A stretch of 64,000 nucleotides of DNA from Pseudomonas baltica (GCF_014235765.1 NZ_JACMYH010000001.1:1-64000), one strand, 5' to 3'; shown: positions 9,381-18,499, counted from the stretch's first letter. The notes: generated by a model from the sequence alone, not told the origin. Translations and numbers: made by a program.

Positions 9381-9457
9381 AATGGTGCCCTTGCGCCCAC
9401 GTCATCGTCCGGTCTGCCTGGGCGACATTCTTTTCACCGGAGAGTAACGAGGAATCC

Positions 9458-10207
9458 ATGAAGGTTCTTGTAGCTGTCAAACGAGTGGTCGACTATAACG
9501 TCAAGGTTCGCGTCAAGGCGGACAACTCTGGCGTCGACCTTGCCAACGTCAAGATGTCGATGAACCCTTTCTGCGAAATCGCTGTTGAAGAAGCCGTGCG
9601 CCTGAAAGAGAAGGGCATCGCCAGCGAGATCGTCGTGGTCACCGTCGGTCCGGCCACCGCGCAAGAGCAATTGCGCACCGCGCTGGCCCTGGGCGCCGAC
9701 CGGGCAATACTGATCGAGCATGCCGAGGAACTGAACGCACTGGCAGTGGCCAAGCTGCTCAAGGCCGTTGTCGACAAAGAACAGCCACAGTTGGTGATCC
9801 TGGGCAAACAGGCGATCGACAGCGACAACAACCAGACTGGCCAGATGCTGGCAGCGCTGAGCGGCTACGCGCAGGGCACCTTCGCCTCCAAGGTCGAAGT
9901 GGTTGGCGACAAGCTCAATGTCATGCGTGAAGTCGATGACGGGCTGCAGACCGTGGGCCTGACCCTGCCGGCTATCGTCACCACCGACCTGCGTCTGAAC
10001 GAGCCGCGCTACGCCTCCCTGCCCAACATCATGAAGGCGAAGAAGAAGCCCCTCGAGTCTTTCACGCCCGATGCACTTGGCGTATCCGTGACCTCCACCA
10101 ACAAGACCCTCAAGGTCGAGGCTCCGGCGACTCGCAGTGCCGGGATCAAGGTCAAGTCGGTTGCCGAACTGGTCGAAAAACTGAAAAACGAAGCGAAGGT
10201 AATCTAA
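9458..10207 (+). CDS. etfB: Electron transfer flavoprotein subunit beta
   Basis: The 249-residue beta subunit of ETF forms a heterodimer with EtfA that carries electrons from acyl-CoA and other dehydrogenases to ETF-QO. It starts [17 protein letters not shown] and has the AMP-binding core and the [21 protein letters not shown] recognition-loop region typical of EtfB. The ATG at 9458 has a GAGG-type site just upstream; an in-frame extension to 9365 lacks family similarity. The stop overlaps the etfA start by one base, showing coupled synthesis. Confidence 0.96.
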   Translation: MKVLVAVKRVVDYNVKVRVKADNSGVDLANVKMSMNPFCEIAVEEAVRLKEKGIASEIVVVTVGPATAQEQLRTALALGADRAILIEHAEELNALAVAKLLKAVVDKEQPQLVILGKQAIDSDNNQTGQMLAALSGYAQGTFASKVEVVGDKLNVMREVDDGLQTVGLTLPAIVTTDLRLNEPRYASLPNIMKAKKKPLESFTPDALGVSVTSTNKTLKVEAPATRSAGIKVKSVAELVEKLKNEAKVI

Positions 10208-11151
10208 TGACTATCCTGGTTATCGCCGATTATGTAACCGAAGGTCAGGTGAACACGGGTGTGGCACCTTCGACCCTGAACACCGTGGCCGCTGCGCAGA
10301 AGATCGGCGGCGAGATTCACGTACTGGTCGCCGGCGTGCAGGTCGCCAGTGTTGCCGAGGCCGCCGCCAAGATCGCCGGCGTGAGCAAGGTGCTGGTGGC
10401 GGACAACGCTGCTTATGCCCATCAGTTGCCTGAAAACGTCGCGCCGCTGATCGTCGAGCTGGCCTCCGGTTACAGCCATGTGCTGTCTGCCGCAACCGCC
10501 AACGGCAAGAACATTCTTCCACGGGTGGCCGCCCAGCTGGACGTCGACCAGATTTCCGAGATCATTTCGGTCGAGTCGCCGGACACCTTCAAGCGTCCGA
10601 TCTACGCGGGCAACGCCATTGCCACCGTGCAATCGAGTGCGGCGATCAAGGTCATCACCGTGCGTGCCACCGGTTTTGACGCCGTGGCCGCCGAAGGTGG
10701 TTCGGCTGGCGTGGAAGCGGTAGGCGCGGCCCACGATACTGGCAAGTCGAGCTTCGTTGGCGAAGAGCTGGCCAAGTCCGATCGCCCCGAGCTCACCGCT
10801 GCCAAGATCGTCGTATCCGGCGGTCGTGGCATGCAGAACGGTGACAACTTCAAACACCTGTACGCCCTGGCCGACAAGCTGGGCGCTGCGGTAGGTGCGT
10901 CGCGTGCAGCCGTCGACGCCGGTTTCGTGCCCAACGACATGCAGGTCGGGCAGACCGGCAAGATCGTCGCGCCGCAGCTGTACATCGCCGTGGGCATTTC
11001 CGGAGCCATCCAGCATCTGGCGGGCATGAAGGATTCCAAGGTGATCGTGGCAATCAACAAGGACGAGGAAGCACCGATCTTCCAGGTCGCTGATTACGGC
11101 CTGGTCGCGGACTTGTTCGAAGCGGTCCCCGAGCTCGAGAAGCTGGTCTGA
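10207..11151 (+). CDS. etfA: Electron transfer flavoprotein subunit alpha
   Basis: The 314-residue alpha subunit holds the FAD in its C-terminal domain. Seen are [10 protein letters not shown] at the N-terminus and, in the C-terminal half, the FAD-binding stretch [32 protein letters not shown] and [11 protein letters not shown], followed by [15 protein letters not shown], the standard EtfA order. It starts in a TAATG overlap with etfB. The operon ends at the strong hairpin terminator at 11181-11232. Confidence 0.96.
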   Translation: MTILVIADYVTEGQVNTGVAPSTLNTVAAAQKIGGEIHVLVAGVQVASVAEAAAKIAGVSKVLVADNAAYAHQLPENVAPLIVELASGYSHVLSAATANGKNILPRVAAQLDVDQISEIISVESPDTFKRPIYAGNAIATVQSSAAIKVITVRATGFDAVAAEGGSAGVEAVGAAHDTGKSSFVGEELAKSDRPELTAAKIVVSGGRGMQNGDNFKHLYALADKLGAAVGASRAAVDAGFVPNDMQVGQTGKIVAPQLYIAVGISGAIQHLAGMKDSKVIVAINKDEEAPIFQVADYGLVADLFEAVPELEKLV

Positions 11152-11180
11152 CTTAGCGGTTTCGACCGCGGTTGATTCAA

Positions 11181-11232
11181 GCCTGGTCGCGGTCTGTTGC
11201 CCATGGGCAGCAGACCGCGACCAGGCTTTTTT
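11181..11232 (+). terminator. Strong terminator after etfA, near-perfect 46-bp palindrome
   Basis: Arms of 16 bp (11181-11196 and 11211-11226) match perfectly, and the loop itself contains the palindrome TGCCCATGGGCA. A six-T run follows. This is far longer than a normal terminator stem. Confidence 0.92.
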
Positions 11233-11261
11233 GCATGTGACAAGGTCGCACGAGGTTGAGC

Positions 11262-12089
11262 ATGACTGGAAAAGGCGGTCTACGCCGTTTGGCGCTGTGC
11301 GTGGCTGCCGCGCTGCTGCCACTGGCGGCGCAGGGTGCAGGCAAATGTGAGCGGCTGATAGCCAGCGGCAGTCCCGACGCGCCGCCGTATCTGTGGCGGG
11401 ACCCACAGGATCCCGAGCGTCTGATCGGGGTCAACGCCGAGCTGCTGCAGCAGGTGGCGGCGCAGATCGGCGTCAAGCTCGACATCCTCTACGCAGGCAA
11501 GCGTTCGCAGGCGCTGGAAGAAGTGCGCACTGGGCGAATGGACCTGCTGGTGGATGCGCCATTGACCGTGACCGAGCTTGAGTCCCTGGATTACGTGCAC
11601 CCTGCACTGGTTCCGAACGATTACCTGGTGTGGACACTGCGTACGGCACCGCTGCAGTATCGCAGCCTTGCCGACCTGCACGGTCACGCCGGGGCGATAT
11701 CGGCCAAGGCGCGACCCACGCAGGCATTCGTGACCCTGGCCGCCGAGCACCTGAAACTCGCCACCACCGAGAATCTGCAGCAGGCTTTCGACCGGCTGGT
11801 GCATGGCCAGGTTGAGTATGTGATCGCCGGACGCTATTCCGGGGCAGCAATGGCTCAGGCACAGGGTGTGGGCGACAAGTTGCAGAGCAGCGAGCTGCCG
11901 GTCGACCGACCGGGGTTGTACCTGGCGCTGTCTCACGACTCCGCCTGCAACGATCCCTGGCTGCGCGGACAGCTGGCGAAAAAAATGACAGAATTGACCG
12001 CTTCAGGTATCCCGGCCGAGGTGTTCTCGCGCAATGTCGAGCGCTGGAGAGCCCAGCAATCGCCCCCGCCTGCAGCCCCTCAACAGTAG
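11262..12089 (+). CDS. Periplasmic solute-binding protein, family 3
   Basis: The 275-residue protein has a Sec signal peptide (residues 1-26, ending near AAQGAG) and the family 3 solute-binding fold. It has a substrate-contact start (IASGSPDAPPYLW), the VNAELLQQVAAQIGVKLD helix and a hinge RTGRMDLLVDAPLT. Such proteins bind amino acids or other polar solutes for ABC uptake or feed ligand signals. No permease or ATPase gene is adjacent, so it is an orphan binding protein. The ATG at 11262 is preceded by CGAGG; an in-frame TTG at 11256 is less likely. A 9-nt gap to the next gene suggests co-transcription with the lipoprotein pair. Confidence 0.8.
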   Translation: MTGKGGLRRLALCVAAALLPLAAQGAGKCERLIASGSPDAPPYLWRDPQDPERLIGVNAELLQQVAAQIGVKLDILYAGKRSQALEEVRTGRMDLLVDAPLTVTELESLDYVHPALVPNDYLVWTLRTAPLQYRSLADLHGHAGAISAKARPTQAFVTLAAEHLKLATTENLQQAFDRLVHGQVEYVIAGRYSGAAMAQAQGVGDKLQSSELPVDRPGLYLALSHDSACNDPWLRGQLAKKMTELTASGIPAEVFSRNVERWRAQQSPPPAAPQQ

Positions 12090-12098
12090 GAATTTTTC

Positions 12099-12452
12099 GT
12101 GAACGTTCAAGCTATGACCGCAGGCTCGCTGCTCTTGCTGCTCGCTGGCTGTGCCAGTGATCCGGCGCCCACGCAGCAATTGCGTCTGGCCGACCAAACC
12201 GTCGAACAGGCGCGCGCAGTCGGTGCGACAGAAGAAAACCCGGCGATGCAGCTGGCGGTTGGCAAGCTCGCCCAGGCGCGTGCGCAAATGGCCGATGGCA
12301 ACTACAAGGGCGCCCGGCTCAACGCCGAACAGGCCGAATTGGATGCGCGCCTGGCCGAGGATCAGTTGTTGACCGCCAAGGGGCAGGAGCAGCTCAAGGC
12401 CCTGGACGCCCGTATTCAACGCCTGCGTAAACAATTGGGGGACATGCAGTGA
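12099..12452 (+). CDS. DUF4398-type lipoprotein
   Basis: The 117-residue protein has a lipoprotein signal ending in LLLLLAGC, with the lipidated Cys near residue 17, and an Ala/Gln/Glu-rich helical body of repeating ADQTVEQAR, GKLAQARAQMADG and LNAEQAELDARLAEDQ segments typical of DUF4398. The GTG start at 12099 is supported by GTAGG eight bases before it; ATG at 12114 is possible. The stop overlaps the following OmpA-like gene by four bases. The pair is probably an outer-membrane lipoprotein complex bound to peptidoglycan. The exact function is unknown. Confidence 0.75.
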   Translation: MNVQAMTAGSLLLLLAGCASDPAPTQQLRLADQTVEQARAVGATEENPAMQLAVGKLAQARAQMADGNYKGARLNAEQAELDARLAEDQLLTAKGQEQLKALDARIQRLRKQLGDMQ

Positions 12453-13267
12453 AGCAGTTGACGGCAATGCGCACGGGGCTGCTGCTGGCCGCCGGCTTGA
12501 TGACAGTGGGTTGCTCCGGCCAGCGCGCCAACAGCGAGGCGGTGCAGCGTGCCGAGACTGCTTTCCAGGCCGTGCGCGATGATTCCAGCGTGCTGCGCAG
12601 CGCGCCCAAGGATGTCATCCGTGCAGGCGAGTCGCTGGCCCGCGCCGAGCGGCTTGCCAGCTACTGGGGCACCGGCAGCGACGCCCAGCATTATGCCTAT
12701 CTGAGCCTGCGCTACAGCGAGATCGCTCGGGAGCGAAGCGAGCAACTGCTTAGCCAGCAGCGCCTGACCAAGGCGCAGATGGACCTGCAGCGCCTGCAAT
12801 TGGCCTTGCGCGACTCCAAGCTGGAAAGCGTGCAGCAGCAGGGCAAATGGCTCGAAGAGCAGATTCTGGCGCTGGCCAACGTCGAGGCGGACCGCGGCCT
12901 GGTCATGACCTTGGGCGATGTATTGTTCGATACCGGTGAGGCTCAGCTCAAGCCCCAGGCCAATCGCACGATCCTCAAGCTCGTGCAGTTCCTGCAGCTC
13001 AACCCCAAGCGCGTGGTGCGTATCGAAGGCTATACCGATAACACCGGAGAGAAAGCGTTCAACCTGCAGCTCTCTGCCGACCGTGCGCAGTCGGTGGCCG
13101 ACACCCTGGTCGACCTGGGTATCGACGAGTCGCGCATTCAAGTGCAGGGCTATGGCGATGCCTACCCGGTGGACGCGAATGCTTCGGAGCGGGGCAGGGC
13201 GCAGAATCGGCGGGTCGAGATCGTCTTTTCCAATTCCAAGGGCGAGTTGGCGCTGCCCCGCGGTTGA
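12449..13267 (+). CDS. OmpA-family lipoprotein with DUF4398-like N-terminal part
   Basis: The 272-residue protein has a lipoprotein signal (LLLAAGLMTVGC, Cys near residue 25), a helical coiled middle (about 30-150), and a C-terminal OmpA/Pal peptidoglycan-binding domain from about 150. The domain begins TLGDVLFDTGEAQL and has the RIEGYTDNTG and NRRVEIVF motifs. It would tie the outer membrane to the wall. It starts at GTG 12449 inside the preceding stop, so the two lipoproteins are made together. Confidence 0.85.
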   Translation: MKQLTAMRTGLLLAAGLMTVGCSGQRANSEAVQRAETAFQAVRDDSSVLRSAPKDVIRAGESLARAERLASYWGTGSDAQHYAYLSLRYSEIARERSEQLLSQQRLTKAQMDLQRLQLALRDSKLESVQQQGKWLEEQILALANVEADRGLVMTLGDVLFDTGEAQLKPQANRTILKLVQFLQLNPKRVVRIEGYTDNTGEKAFNLQLSADRAQSVADTLVDLGIDESRIQVQGYGDAYPVDANASERGRAQNRRVEIVFSNSKGELALPRG

Positions 13268-13327
13268 ACGCAAGGTTGCAAGTGGCCCGTGCAGTTGCAG
13301 GATCAGCTCTGCTATCCTGCCAGCTGT

Positions 13328-13353
13328 CCCCGTACAGTTCGTATCTGTAGGGG
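13328..13353. promoter_or_regulatory. Imperfect inverted repeat before the MocR gene
   Basis: CCCCGTACAG (13328-13337) and CTGTAGGGG (13345-13353) form an inverted repeat with one bulged base, 26 bp before the regulator's ATG. MocR/GntR proteins commonly bind such sites near their own promoter; binding is inferred. Confidence 0.4.
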
Positions 13354-13379
13354 TCTTCTGGCACATCGAAGGTCCGGCC

Positions 13380-14819
13380 ATGACCAATCTCTTGCTCTAC
13401 CAGCGTATCGCCCAGCAGCTGGCTGATGACATCCGTCGCGGCGTGTACCAGCCAGGCGAACGCGTGCCTTCGGTGCGCAAGATGAGCGCCCAGCTCAATG
13501 TCAGCCATGCCACGGTATTGCAAGCCTATGCCAACCTCGAGGACCAGGGGTTGATCCGCGCGCGGCCACAGTCCGGCTACTACGTGCACCAGACCCCGGC
13601 GCTGACCGCGCCTACGCCTGACATTGCCCGGGTAGAGCGTCCGGGATTGGTTACCCGCAGCAGTATCATCCAGCAGGTGCTCGACGAATCCCGTCGAGAG
13701 GGCGTATTTCCATTGGGGGCCGCAGTGCCCCATGTCGAATTTCTACCGGTACGCGCGCTGCATCAGCAGTTGGCCAAAGTCACCCGCTTCCAGAGCCCGC
13801 GCGCCTTCAGCTACATGTTCAGCCCAGGCTTCGAGCCTTTGCGCCGGCAGGTGGCGATCCGCATGCGTGATGCCGGTGTGGTGGTCGATCCCTCGGAGAT
13901 CGTGATCACTCATGGCTGCGTCGATGCATTGCAGATGAGCCTGCGCGTGCTCACCCGGCCTGGCGACCTGATCGCGGCCGAGTCACCTACCTATTATGGC
14001 CTGTTGCAGTTGGCGGACCTGCTCGGCCTGAAGGTCATCGAGATTCCCAGTGATCCGTCCACCGGTATCAGCCTGGAAGCGTTGCAGCTGGCTGCCAACC
14101 AGTGGTCGATCAAAGCGCTGGTCCTGACGCCGCGCTTGAGCAATCCGCTGGGCGGAACCATGCCCGAAGAGCGCATGAGGCAGCTGCTGCGGCTGTCTTC
14201 GGATTTCGATATCCAGATCATCGAAGACGATATCTACGGCGAGTTGATGTTCGAGCAGGGCAAGAGCAAGGCGCTCAAGGCATTCGACCGGCTGGGCCAT
14301 GTCATCTATTGCTCCAGCTTCTCCAAGACGTTGTCGCCCGGCGTGCGCATCGGTTGGATGATTGCCGGCAAATACCAGGCCGAAGTCCAGCGGCTGCAGA
14401 CGTTCAGTACCCATTCGGCGTGCAGCGTCACGCAGATGGGTGTTGCCAGTTATCTGGAAAACGGCGGTTACGACCGGCACCTGCGTTTCATTCGCCAGGA
14501 GTACCGCAAGAACCTGAGTGCTTTCCAGCTGGCGGTACAGCAGCATTTTCCGGAAGGTACGCAGATCACGCGGCCTACCGGAGGGTTCATCCTCTGGGTG
14601 AGCCTGCCCGGGCGGGTCAACACCCAGGAGCTGCATGTGCGGGCACTGGAGCAGGGAATCAGCATCGCGCCTGGCCTGATCTTCAGCAATACAGAGCAGT
14701 TCAACCACTGTATTCGGCTCAACTGTGGCGTGCCGTGGAACCGCGAGGCCGAGCGCGCACTGGCAACGCTCGGCGTACTGGCGCGGCAACTGTGCCAGGA
14801 GTCTGGAGTTTCCTATTGA
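13380..14819 (+). CDS. MocR-type regulator (GntR helix-turn-helix plus aminotransferase domain)
   Basis: This 479-residue protein joins an N-terminal GntR winged helix (residues about 5-75; PGERVPSVRKMSAQLNVS and ATVLQAYANLEDQGLI) to a fold-type I aminotransferase domain. The PLP lysine lies in SSFSKTLSPGVRIGW, preceded by EDDIYGEL. MocR regulators use PLP or aldimines as effectors and usually control a divergent neighbour. Here both flanks run in the same direction, so the target may be elsewhere or its own gene. The ATG at 13380 is chosen because the GntR domain begins directly after it. Confidence 0.9.
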   Translation: MTNLLLYQRIAQQLADDIRRGVYQPGERVPSVRKMSAQLNVSHATVLQAYANLEDQGLIRARPQSGYYVHQTPALTAPTPDIARVERPGLVTRSSIIQQVLDESRREGVFPLGAAVPHVEFLPVRALHQQLAKVTRFQSPRAFSYMFSPGFEPLRRQVAIRMRDAGVVVDPSEIVITHGCVDALQMSLRVLTRPGDLIAAESPTYYGLLQLADLLGLKVIEIPSDPSTGISLEALQLAANQWSIKALVLTPRLSNPLGGTMPEERMRQLLRLSSDFDIQIIEDDIYGELMFEQGKSKALKAFDRLGHVIYCSSFSKTLSPGVRIGWMIAGKYQAEVQRLQTFSTHSACSVTQMGVASYLENGGYDRHLRFIRQEYRKNLSAFQLAVQQHFPEGTQITRPTGGFILWVSLPGRVNTQELHVRALEQGISIAPGLIFSNTEQFNHCIRLNCGVPWNREAERALATLGVLARQLCQESGVSY

Positions 14820-14892
14820 AACCGTACGAGGGGCTTGTCAGCGCAACGCTTAACAGGGAGCATAGAGGCTTCGTCGTAGTTGTCGTGCCCCT

Positions 14893-15402
14893 ATGAACAC
14901 CAAGCGCCGTCTCGCATTGCTGGTTTTCTGCTTGAATCTGGGCTTCATTGCCGTGCCCGCTGTTCACGCGCAAACGCCGGACAGCCCGTCGGCTGCGACA
15001 CGCTCGGCAGATGCCGCAAAGTCGACCGCCAAGGCTGATTCCGCGGCGAAGAAGCCTGCCGCGAAAAAGCCTGTGGTTCGCAAGAAAGCCGCGAAGAGCC
15101 GTTCGCGCAAGGAAGCGGACGTCATTGCCACGCCGGTGCCCAAGCCCAACCTGGACCTGAGCCTGCCCAAGGACATCGTCAAGGACCTCAAGCCGCCGAC
15201 CCAGCCCGTCAACGCTGCGGTACACCCTGCGCCGCTGGCCGAGCCTGCGCCCAAGCCGATTCTCCCTGCCTTCTTCAGTGACAAGGGCAGCGAGGACTTC
15301 CAGCTCAATGGTCGCCTGCTGAACAACGAGATGCAGCTGCAGCGGCGCAGCGACGGTCGTGAAGTCGAGGGCGCCGCGCTGGACTTCAATTTCAAGCAAT
15401 GA
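14893..15402 (+). CDS. Exported Ala/Lys/Pro-rich protein of unknown function
   Basis: The 169-residue protein has a signal peptide (residues 1-25, ending AVHAQ). A long low-complexity stretch rich in Ala, Lys and Ser (about 30-75) and a Pro-rich linker follow. A short ordered C-terminus reads DFQLNGRLLNNEMQL and ends in ALDFNFKQ. The basic, disordered middle suggests interaction with cell wall or nucleic acid, but nothing specific can be claimed. It is alone on its transcript, 73 nt after the MocR gene. Confidence 0.7.
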   Translation: MNTKRRLALLVFCLNLGFIAVPAVHAQTPDSPSAATRSADAAKSTAKADSAAKKPAAKKPVVRKKAAKSRSRKEADVIATPVPKPNLDLSLPKDIVKDLKPPTQPVNAAVHPAPLAEPAPKPILPAFFSDKGSEDFQLNGRLLNNEMQLQRRSDGREVEGAALDFNFKQ

Positions 15403-15533
15403 GCCATGTTGGCCAGTTCAGTCGGCCGTTACAGATGGCTCGACCGAATTATCGACGCAGGCATTTTCAAACGCTCGTTGGGTCACTACCATGGGTGCTC
15501 TACAACACTCTGTGCCTGTGAGGTCATGACGTC

Positions 15534-15785
15534 ATGAAATGCCGCGAAGGCTGTGGCGCCTGCTGCATCGCCCCCTCCATCAGTTCGCCTATCCCCGGCA
15601 TGCCTTTGGGCAAGCCGGCCGGGCAGCGCTGCGTGCAGCTGTCTCTGGACAACCTGTGTGCCCTGTTCGGCCTGCCCGAGCGGCCAGCAGTATGCTCGGC
15701 GTTTCATGCCGATCCCGAAGTGTGTGGCGACAGCGACCAGGACGCCGTGCGCATTCTGGGCTGGTGGGAGCAGATGACCGCGTAG
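15534..15785 (+). CDS. YkgJ-family cysteine cluster protein
   Basis: The 83-residue protein has the Cys pattern MKCREGCGACC, then RCVQL, LCALF and VCSAF, spread through the chain as in the CxxCxxCC/YkgJ family. The family is thought to bind zinc or an iron-sulphur cluster. The function is unknown. It lies 37 nt before the START-domain gene in the same direction, so the two may share a transcript. Confidence 0.78.
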   Translation: MKCREGCGACCIAPSISSPIPGMPLGKPAGQRCVQLSLDNLCALFGLPERPAVCSAFHADPEVCGDSDQDAVRILGWWEQMTA

Positions 15786-15822
15786 ACACAGTCTCGATCC
15801 TCGACAACAAGGAACAACAACA

Positions 15823-16425
15823 ATGAGAGCGATGCATCGTATAGCGCTGGTTGCCCTGCTGGGCAGCGTTCACCTGTCTGCCCACGCCGAGCAGTGGTCG
15901 GTGGCCAAGGACGAGGAGGGGATCAAGGTTTCCCTGAGTGAAATCGCGGGCTCCAAGTACAAGGCCTATAGGGGCGAAACCACGATCAAGGCCAGCGTGG
16001 CCAAGCTGCGTGCCATGCAGGAGGACGTCGCCGGGGCCTGTACCTGGATTCATGAGTGCAAGGCGCAGAAGCTGCTCAAGCATCAAGGCGATCAGACCTG
16101 GACCTACACCCAATTCAATACGCCGTGGCCGGTCACCCCGCGCGACTCGGTGCTGCATATCACCACGGTCGATGGCAGTGATGGCAGCGTCACCCGCAAT
16201 CTGGCCGGGGCGGCCGACTATGTGCCGCAGGAGAAAGGCTTCGTGCGTGTGGCGCAGGTGGAAGGTTTCTGGAAGATGGTGCCCCAGGGTGCCAATCAGA
16301 CCCAGGTGATCTACCAGGTGCACACCGAGCCGGGCGGCAGCGTGCCCTCCTGGCTTGCCAACAAGTTCGTCGTGGATGCCCCATTCAATACGCTCAAGGC
16401 ATTGCGCACGAAAGCGGAACAGTAG
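15823..16425 (+). CDS. START-domain protein, exported
   Basis: The 200-residue protein has a signal peptide (about 1-23, ending SAHAEQ) and a START/polyketide-cyclase-like lipid-binding domain, with the core WTYTQFNTPWPVTPRDSV and GFWKMVPQGA segments typical of bacterial START proteins. It probably binds a hydrophobic ligand in the periplasm. It ends at the bidirectional terminator shared with gltA. Confidence 0.82.
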   Translation: MRAMHRIALVALLGSVHLSAHAEQWSVAKDEEGIKVSLSEIAGSKYKAYRGETTIKASVAKLRAMQEDVAGACTWIHECKAQKLLKHQGDQTWTYTQFNTPWPVTPRDSVLHITTVDGSDGSVTRNLAGAADYVPQEKGFVRVAQVEGFWKMVPQGANQTQVIYQVHTEPGGSVPSWLANKFVVDAPFNTLKALRTKAEQ

Positions 16426-16432
16426 CAACGCA

Positions 16433-16456
16433 AAAGGCCGCCCGGAGGCGGCCTTT
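16433..16456. terminator. Bidirectional terminator between START gene and gltA
   Basis: AAAGGCCGCC and GGCGGCCTTT form a 10-bp stem with a CGGA loop. The A/T ends let it serve both the START gene (plus) and gltA (minus). Confidence 0.75.
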
Positions 16457-16473
16457 CGTTGTGACGCGAAGGC

Positions 16474-17763
16474 TTAGGTGCGATCGTCCAGAGCGGTCAC
16501 GTCGCGGCTTTTCTCGCCGGTGTACAGCTGGCGTGGGCGGCCGATCTTGTAGGGGCTCGACAGCATTTCCTTCCAGTGCGAGATCCAGCCCACGGTACGC
16601 GCCAAGGCGAAGATGACCGTGAACATGCTGGTTGGAATGCCGATGGCCTTGAGGATGATGCCCGAATAGAAATCGACGTTCGGGTACAGCGAGCGCTCGA
16701 TGAAGTAGGGGTCGGTCAAGGCGATCTCTTCCAGGCGCATGGCCAGTTCGAGCTGCGGATCGTTCTTGATGCCCAGTTCCTTCAACACTTCGTCGCAGGT
16801 CTGCTTCATCACCGTGGCCCGCGGGTCGCGATTCTTGTAGACGCGGTGACCGAAGCCCATCAGCTTGAACGGATCGTTCTTGTCCTTGGCCTTGGCGATG
16901 AAGGTGTCGATGTTGGACACATCGCCAATCTCGTCGAGCATGGTCAGCACGGCTTCGTTGGCGCCGCCGTGGGCAGGCCCCCACAGTGCTGCAATGCCGG
17001 CGGCGATGCAGGCGAACGGGTTGGCACCCGACGAGCCTGCCAGGCGCACGGTGGAAGTGGACGCATTCTGTTCGTGGTCGGCGTGCAGAATGAAGATGCG
17101 ATCCATGGCCTTGGCCAGTACCGGGCTGATCGGTTTGATCTCGCACGGCGTGTTGAACATCATGTGCAGGAAGTTTTCCGCATACGACAGATCGTTGCGC
17201 GGGTACATCATGGGCTGGCCCATGGAGTACTTGTAGACCATGGCCGCCAGTGTCGGCATCTTGGCCACCAGGCGTACTGCCGAGATCTCGCGGTGCTGCG
17301 GGTTATTGATGTCGAGCGAGTCGTGGTAGAACGCGGACAGCGCACCGACCACGCCGCACATGATGGCCATCGGGTGGGCATCGCGGCGGAAGCCGTTGAA
17401 GAAAGTCTTCAACTGCTCGTGAACCATGGTGTGGTTCTTGATGTTGCCAACGAACTTCGCTTTCTGCTCGGCCGTAGGCAATTCGCCGTTGAGCAGCAGG
17501 TAGCAGGTTTCGAGATAGTCGGATTGTTCGGCAAGTTGCTCGATCGGATAGCCGCGGTGCAGCAGGATTCCGGCGTCGCCGTCGATGTAGGTGATTTTCG
17601 ACTCGCACGAGGCGGTCGACATGAAGCCTGGGTCGAAAGTGAAGCGGCCCGTGGCAGTCAAGCTCCTGACGTCGATTACATCGGGACCAACGGTGCCGGT
17701 TAAAATCGGCAGCTCGACGGGGGCTGCGCCCTCGATGATCAACTGCGCTTTTTTGTCAGCCAT
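16474..17763 (-). CDS. gltA: Citrate synthase (type II)
   Basis: The 429-residue enzyme condenses acetyl-CoA and oxaloacetate to citrate, the entry step of the TCA cycle. It has the type II (hexameric, NADH-sensitive in Gram-negatives) layout: an N-terminal domain up to about residue 65, the active-site His in [10 protein letters not shown], the second in [13 protein letters not shown], and the acidic residue near VDFYSG. It is divergent from sdhC. The minus-strand sigma70 promoter at 17822-17849 gives a short leader. Confidence 0.97.
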   Translation of the reverse strand: MADKKAQLIIEGAAPVELPILTGTVGPDVIDVRSLTATGRFTFDPGFMSTASCESKITYIDGDAGILLHRGYPIEQLAEQSDYLETCYLLLNGELPTAEQKAKFVGNIKNHTMVHEQLKTFFNGFRRDAHPMAIMCGVVGALSAFYHDSLDINNPQHREISAVRLVAKMPTLAAMVYKYSMGQPMMYPRNDLSYAENFLHMMFNTPCEIKPISPVLAKAMDRIFILHADHEQNASTSTVRLAGSSGANPFACIAAGIAALWGPAHGGANEAVLTMLDEIGDVSNIDTFIAKAKDKNDPFKLMGFGHRVYKNRDPRATVMKQTCDEVLKELGIKNDPQLELAMRLEEIALTDPYFIERSLYPNVDFYSGIILKAIGIPTSMFTVIFALARTVGWISHWKEMLSSPYKIGRPRQLYTGEKSRDVTALDDRT

Positions 17764-17821
17764 GTGGCCTCCTATTAATGCTTGGAATCATCAGACAGAC
17801 CCCCCACGCAGGGCCCGCACC

Positions 17822-17849
17822 ACTATAGTGAGATAAATTCGAATGTCAA
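17822..17849 (-). promoter_or_regulatory. Sigma70 promoter of gltA
   Basis: On the minus strand TTGACA is followed after 16 bp by TATAGT, close to consensus at both hexamers, with about 55 nt from the -10 box to the gltA start. Confidence 0.75.
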
Positions 17850-17962
17850 TTTGCTTAAAGTAAGGCTCCAGAGCGCTGCGAGCGGGCTTTTTTCGCGAAA
17901 TTACGCCCCGTTCAAACCTTTTGCCATGCATGCGCAATCCGCCGTCCGGGGCCTGCGGTGCG

Positions 17963-17991
17963 TTGTCATTAGTATCCTAACTGTCTATACT
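17963..17991 (+). promoter_or_regulatory. Sigma70 promoter of the sdh-suc operon
   Basis: TTGTCA and TATACT are separated by the ideal 17 bp. The predicted start is near 17998, giving a leader of about 115 nt before sdhC, long enough for post-transcriptional control. The rest of the 349-bp gltA-sdhC spacer shows no gene. Confidence 0.75.
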
Positions 17992-18112
17992 CGGCAGCCG
18001 ACCGCCGGGGGCTTTTCCGAGCCATTTCGACGGGGTCGTCACCTCCTGGGTGGTGAGTACCTGACCAGTACACTTCCCTACAACTTGCCCTGCTTGCTAG
18101 GGGCTCTTCAGT

Positions 18113-18499
18113 GTGAAAAAAGCCGTGAATAGCCAACGACCTGTAAACCTAGACCTAAGGACCATCAAACTCCCTGTCACTGCTTACACGTCCATTCTCC
18201 ATCGTATATCCGGTGTCATCCTGTTCCTGGGCATCGCTCTCATGCTGTACGCATTGGGCAAATCCCTGGGTTCCGAGGAAGGCTTCGGCGAGGTGAAGGC
18301 GTATATGACCAGCCCGCTGGCCAAGTTCGTGATCTGGGCCCTGCTGTCCGCCTTGCTGTATCACCTGGTGGCCGGTGTGCGCCACCTGATCATGGACATG
18401 GGCATCGGCGAGACGCTGGAAGGCGGCAAGCTGGGCTCTAAAATCGTTCTCATCATCTCGGTGGTGCTGATCGTTCTGGCAGGAGTTTGGGTATGGTAA
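18113..18499 (+). CDS. sdhC: Succinate dehydrogenase cytochrome b556 subunit
   Basis: The 128-residue membrane anchor of complex II has three helices and binds heme b and quinone together with SdhD. The SILHRISG motif and the helix with YHLVAGVRHLIMD hold the conserved His residues. The start is GTG at 18113. It overlaps sdhD by seven bases and opens the sdhCDAB-sucAB-lpd-sucCD cluster. Confidence 0.95.
   Translation: MKKAVNSQRPVNLDLRTIKLPVTAYTSILHRISGVILFLGIALMLYALGKSLGSEEGFGEVKAYMTSPLAKFVIWALLSALLYHLVAGVRHLIMDMGIGETLEGGKLGSKIVLIISVVLIVLAGVWVW

Larger units (their letters stand above)
8886..9457. other. Divergent regulatory spacer between ETF-QO and etfBA
   Basis: No credible gene is seen in these 572 bases. 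They must hold the promoters of both ETF transcription units. Two copies of a CAAACGTTT palindrome (9073-9084 and 9371-9380) lie one toward each gene and are the only clear operator candidates. Confidence 0.6.
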
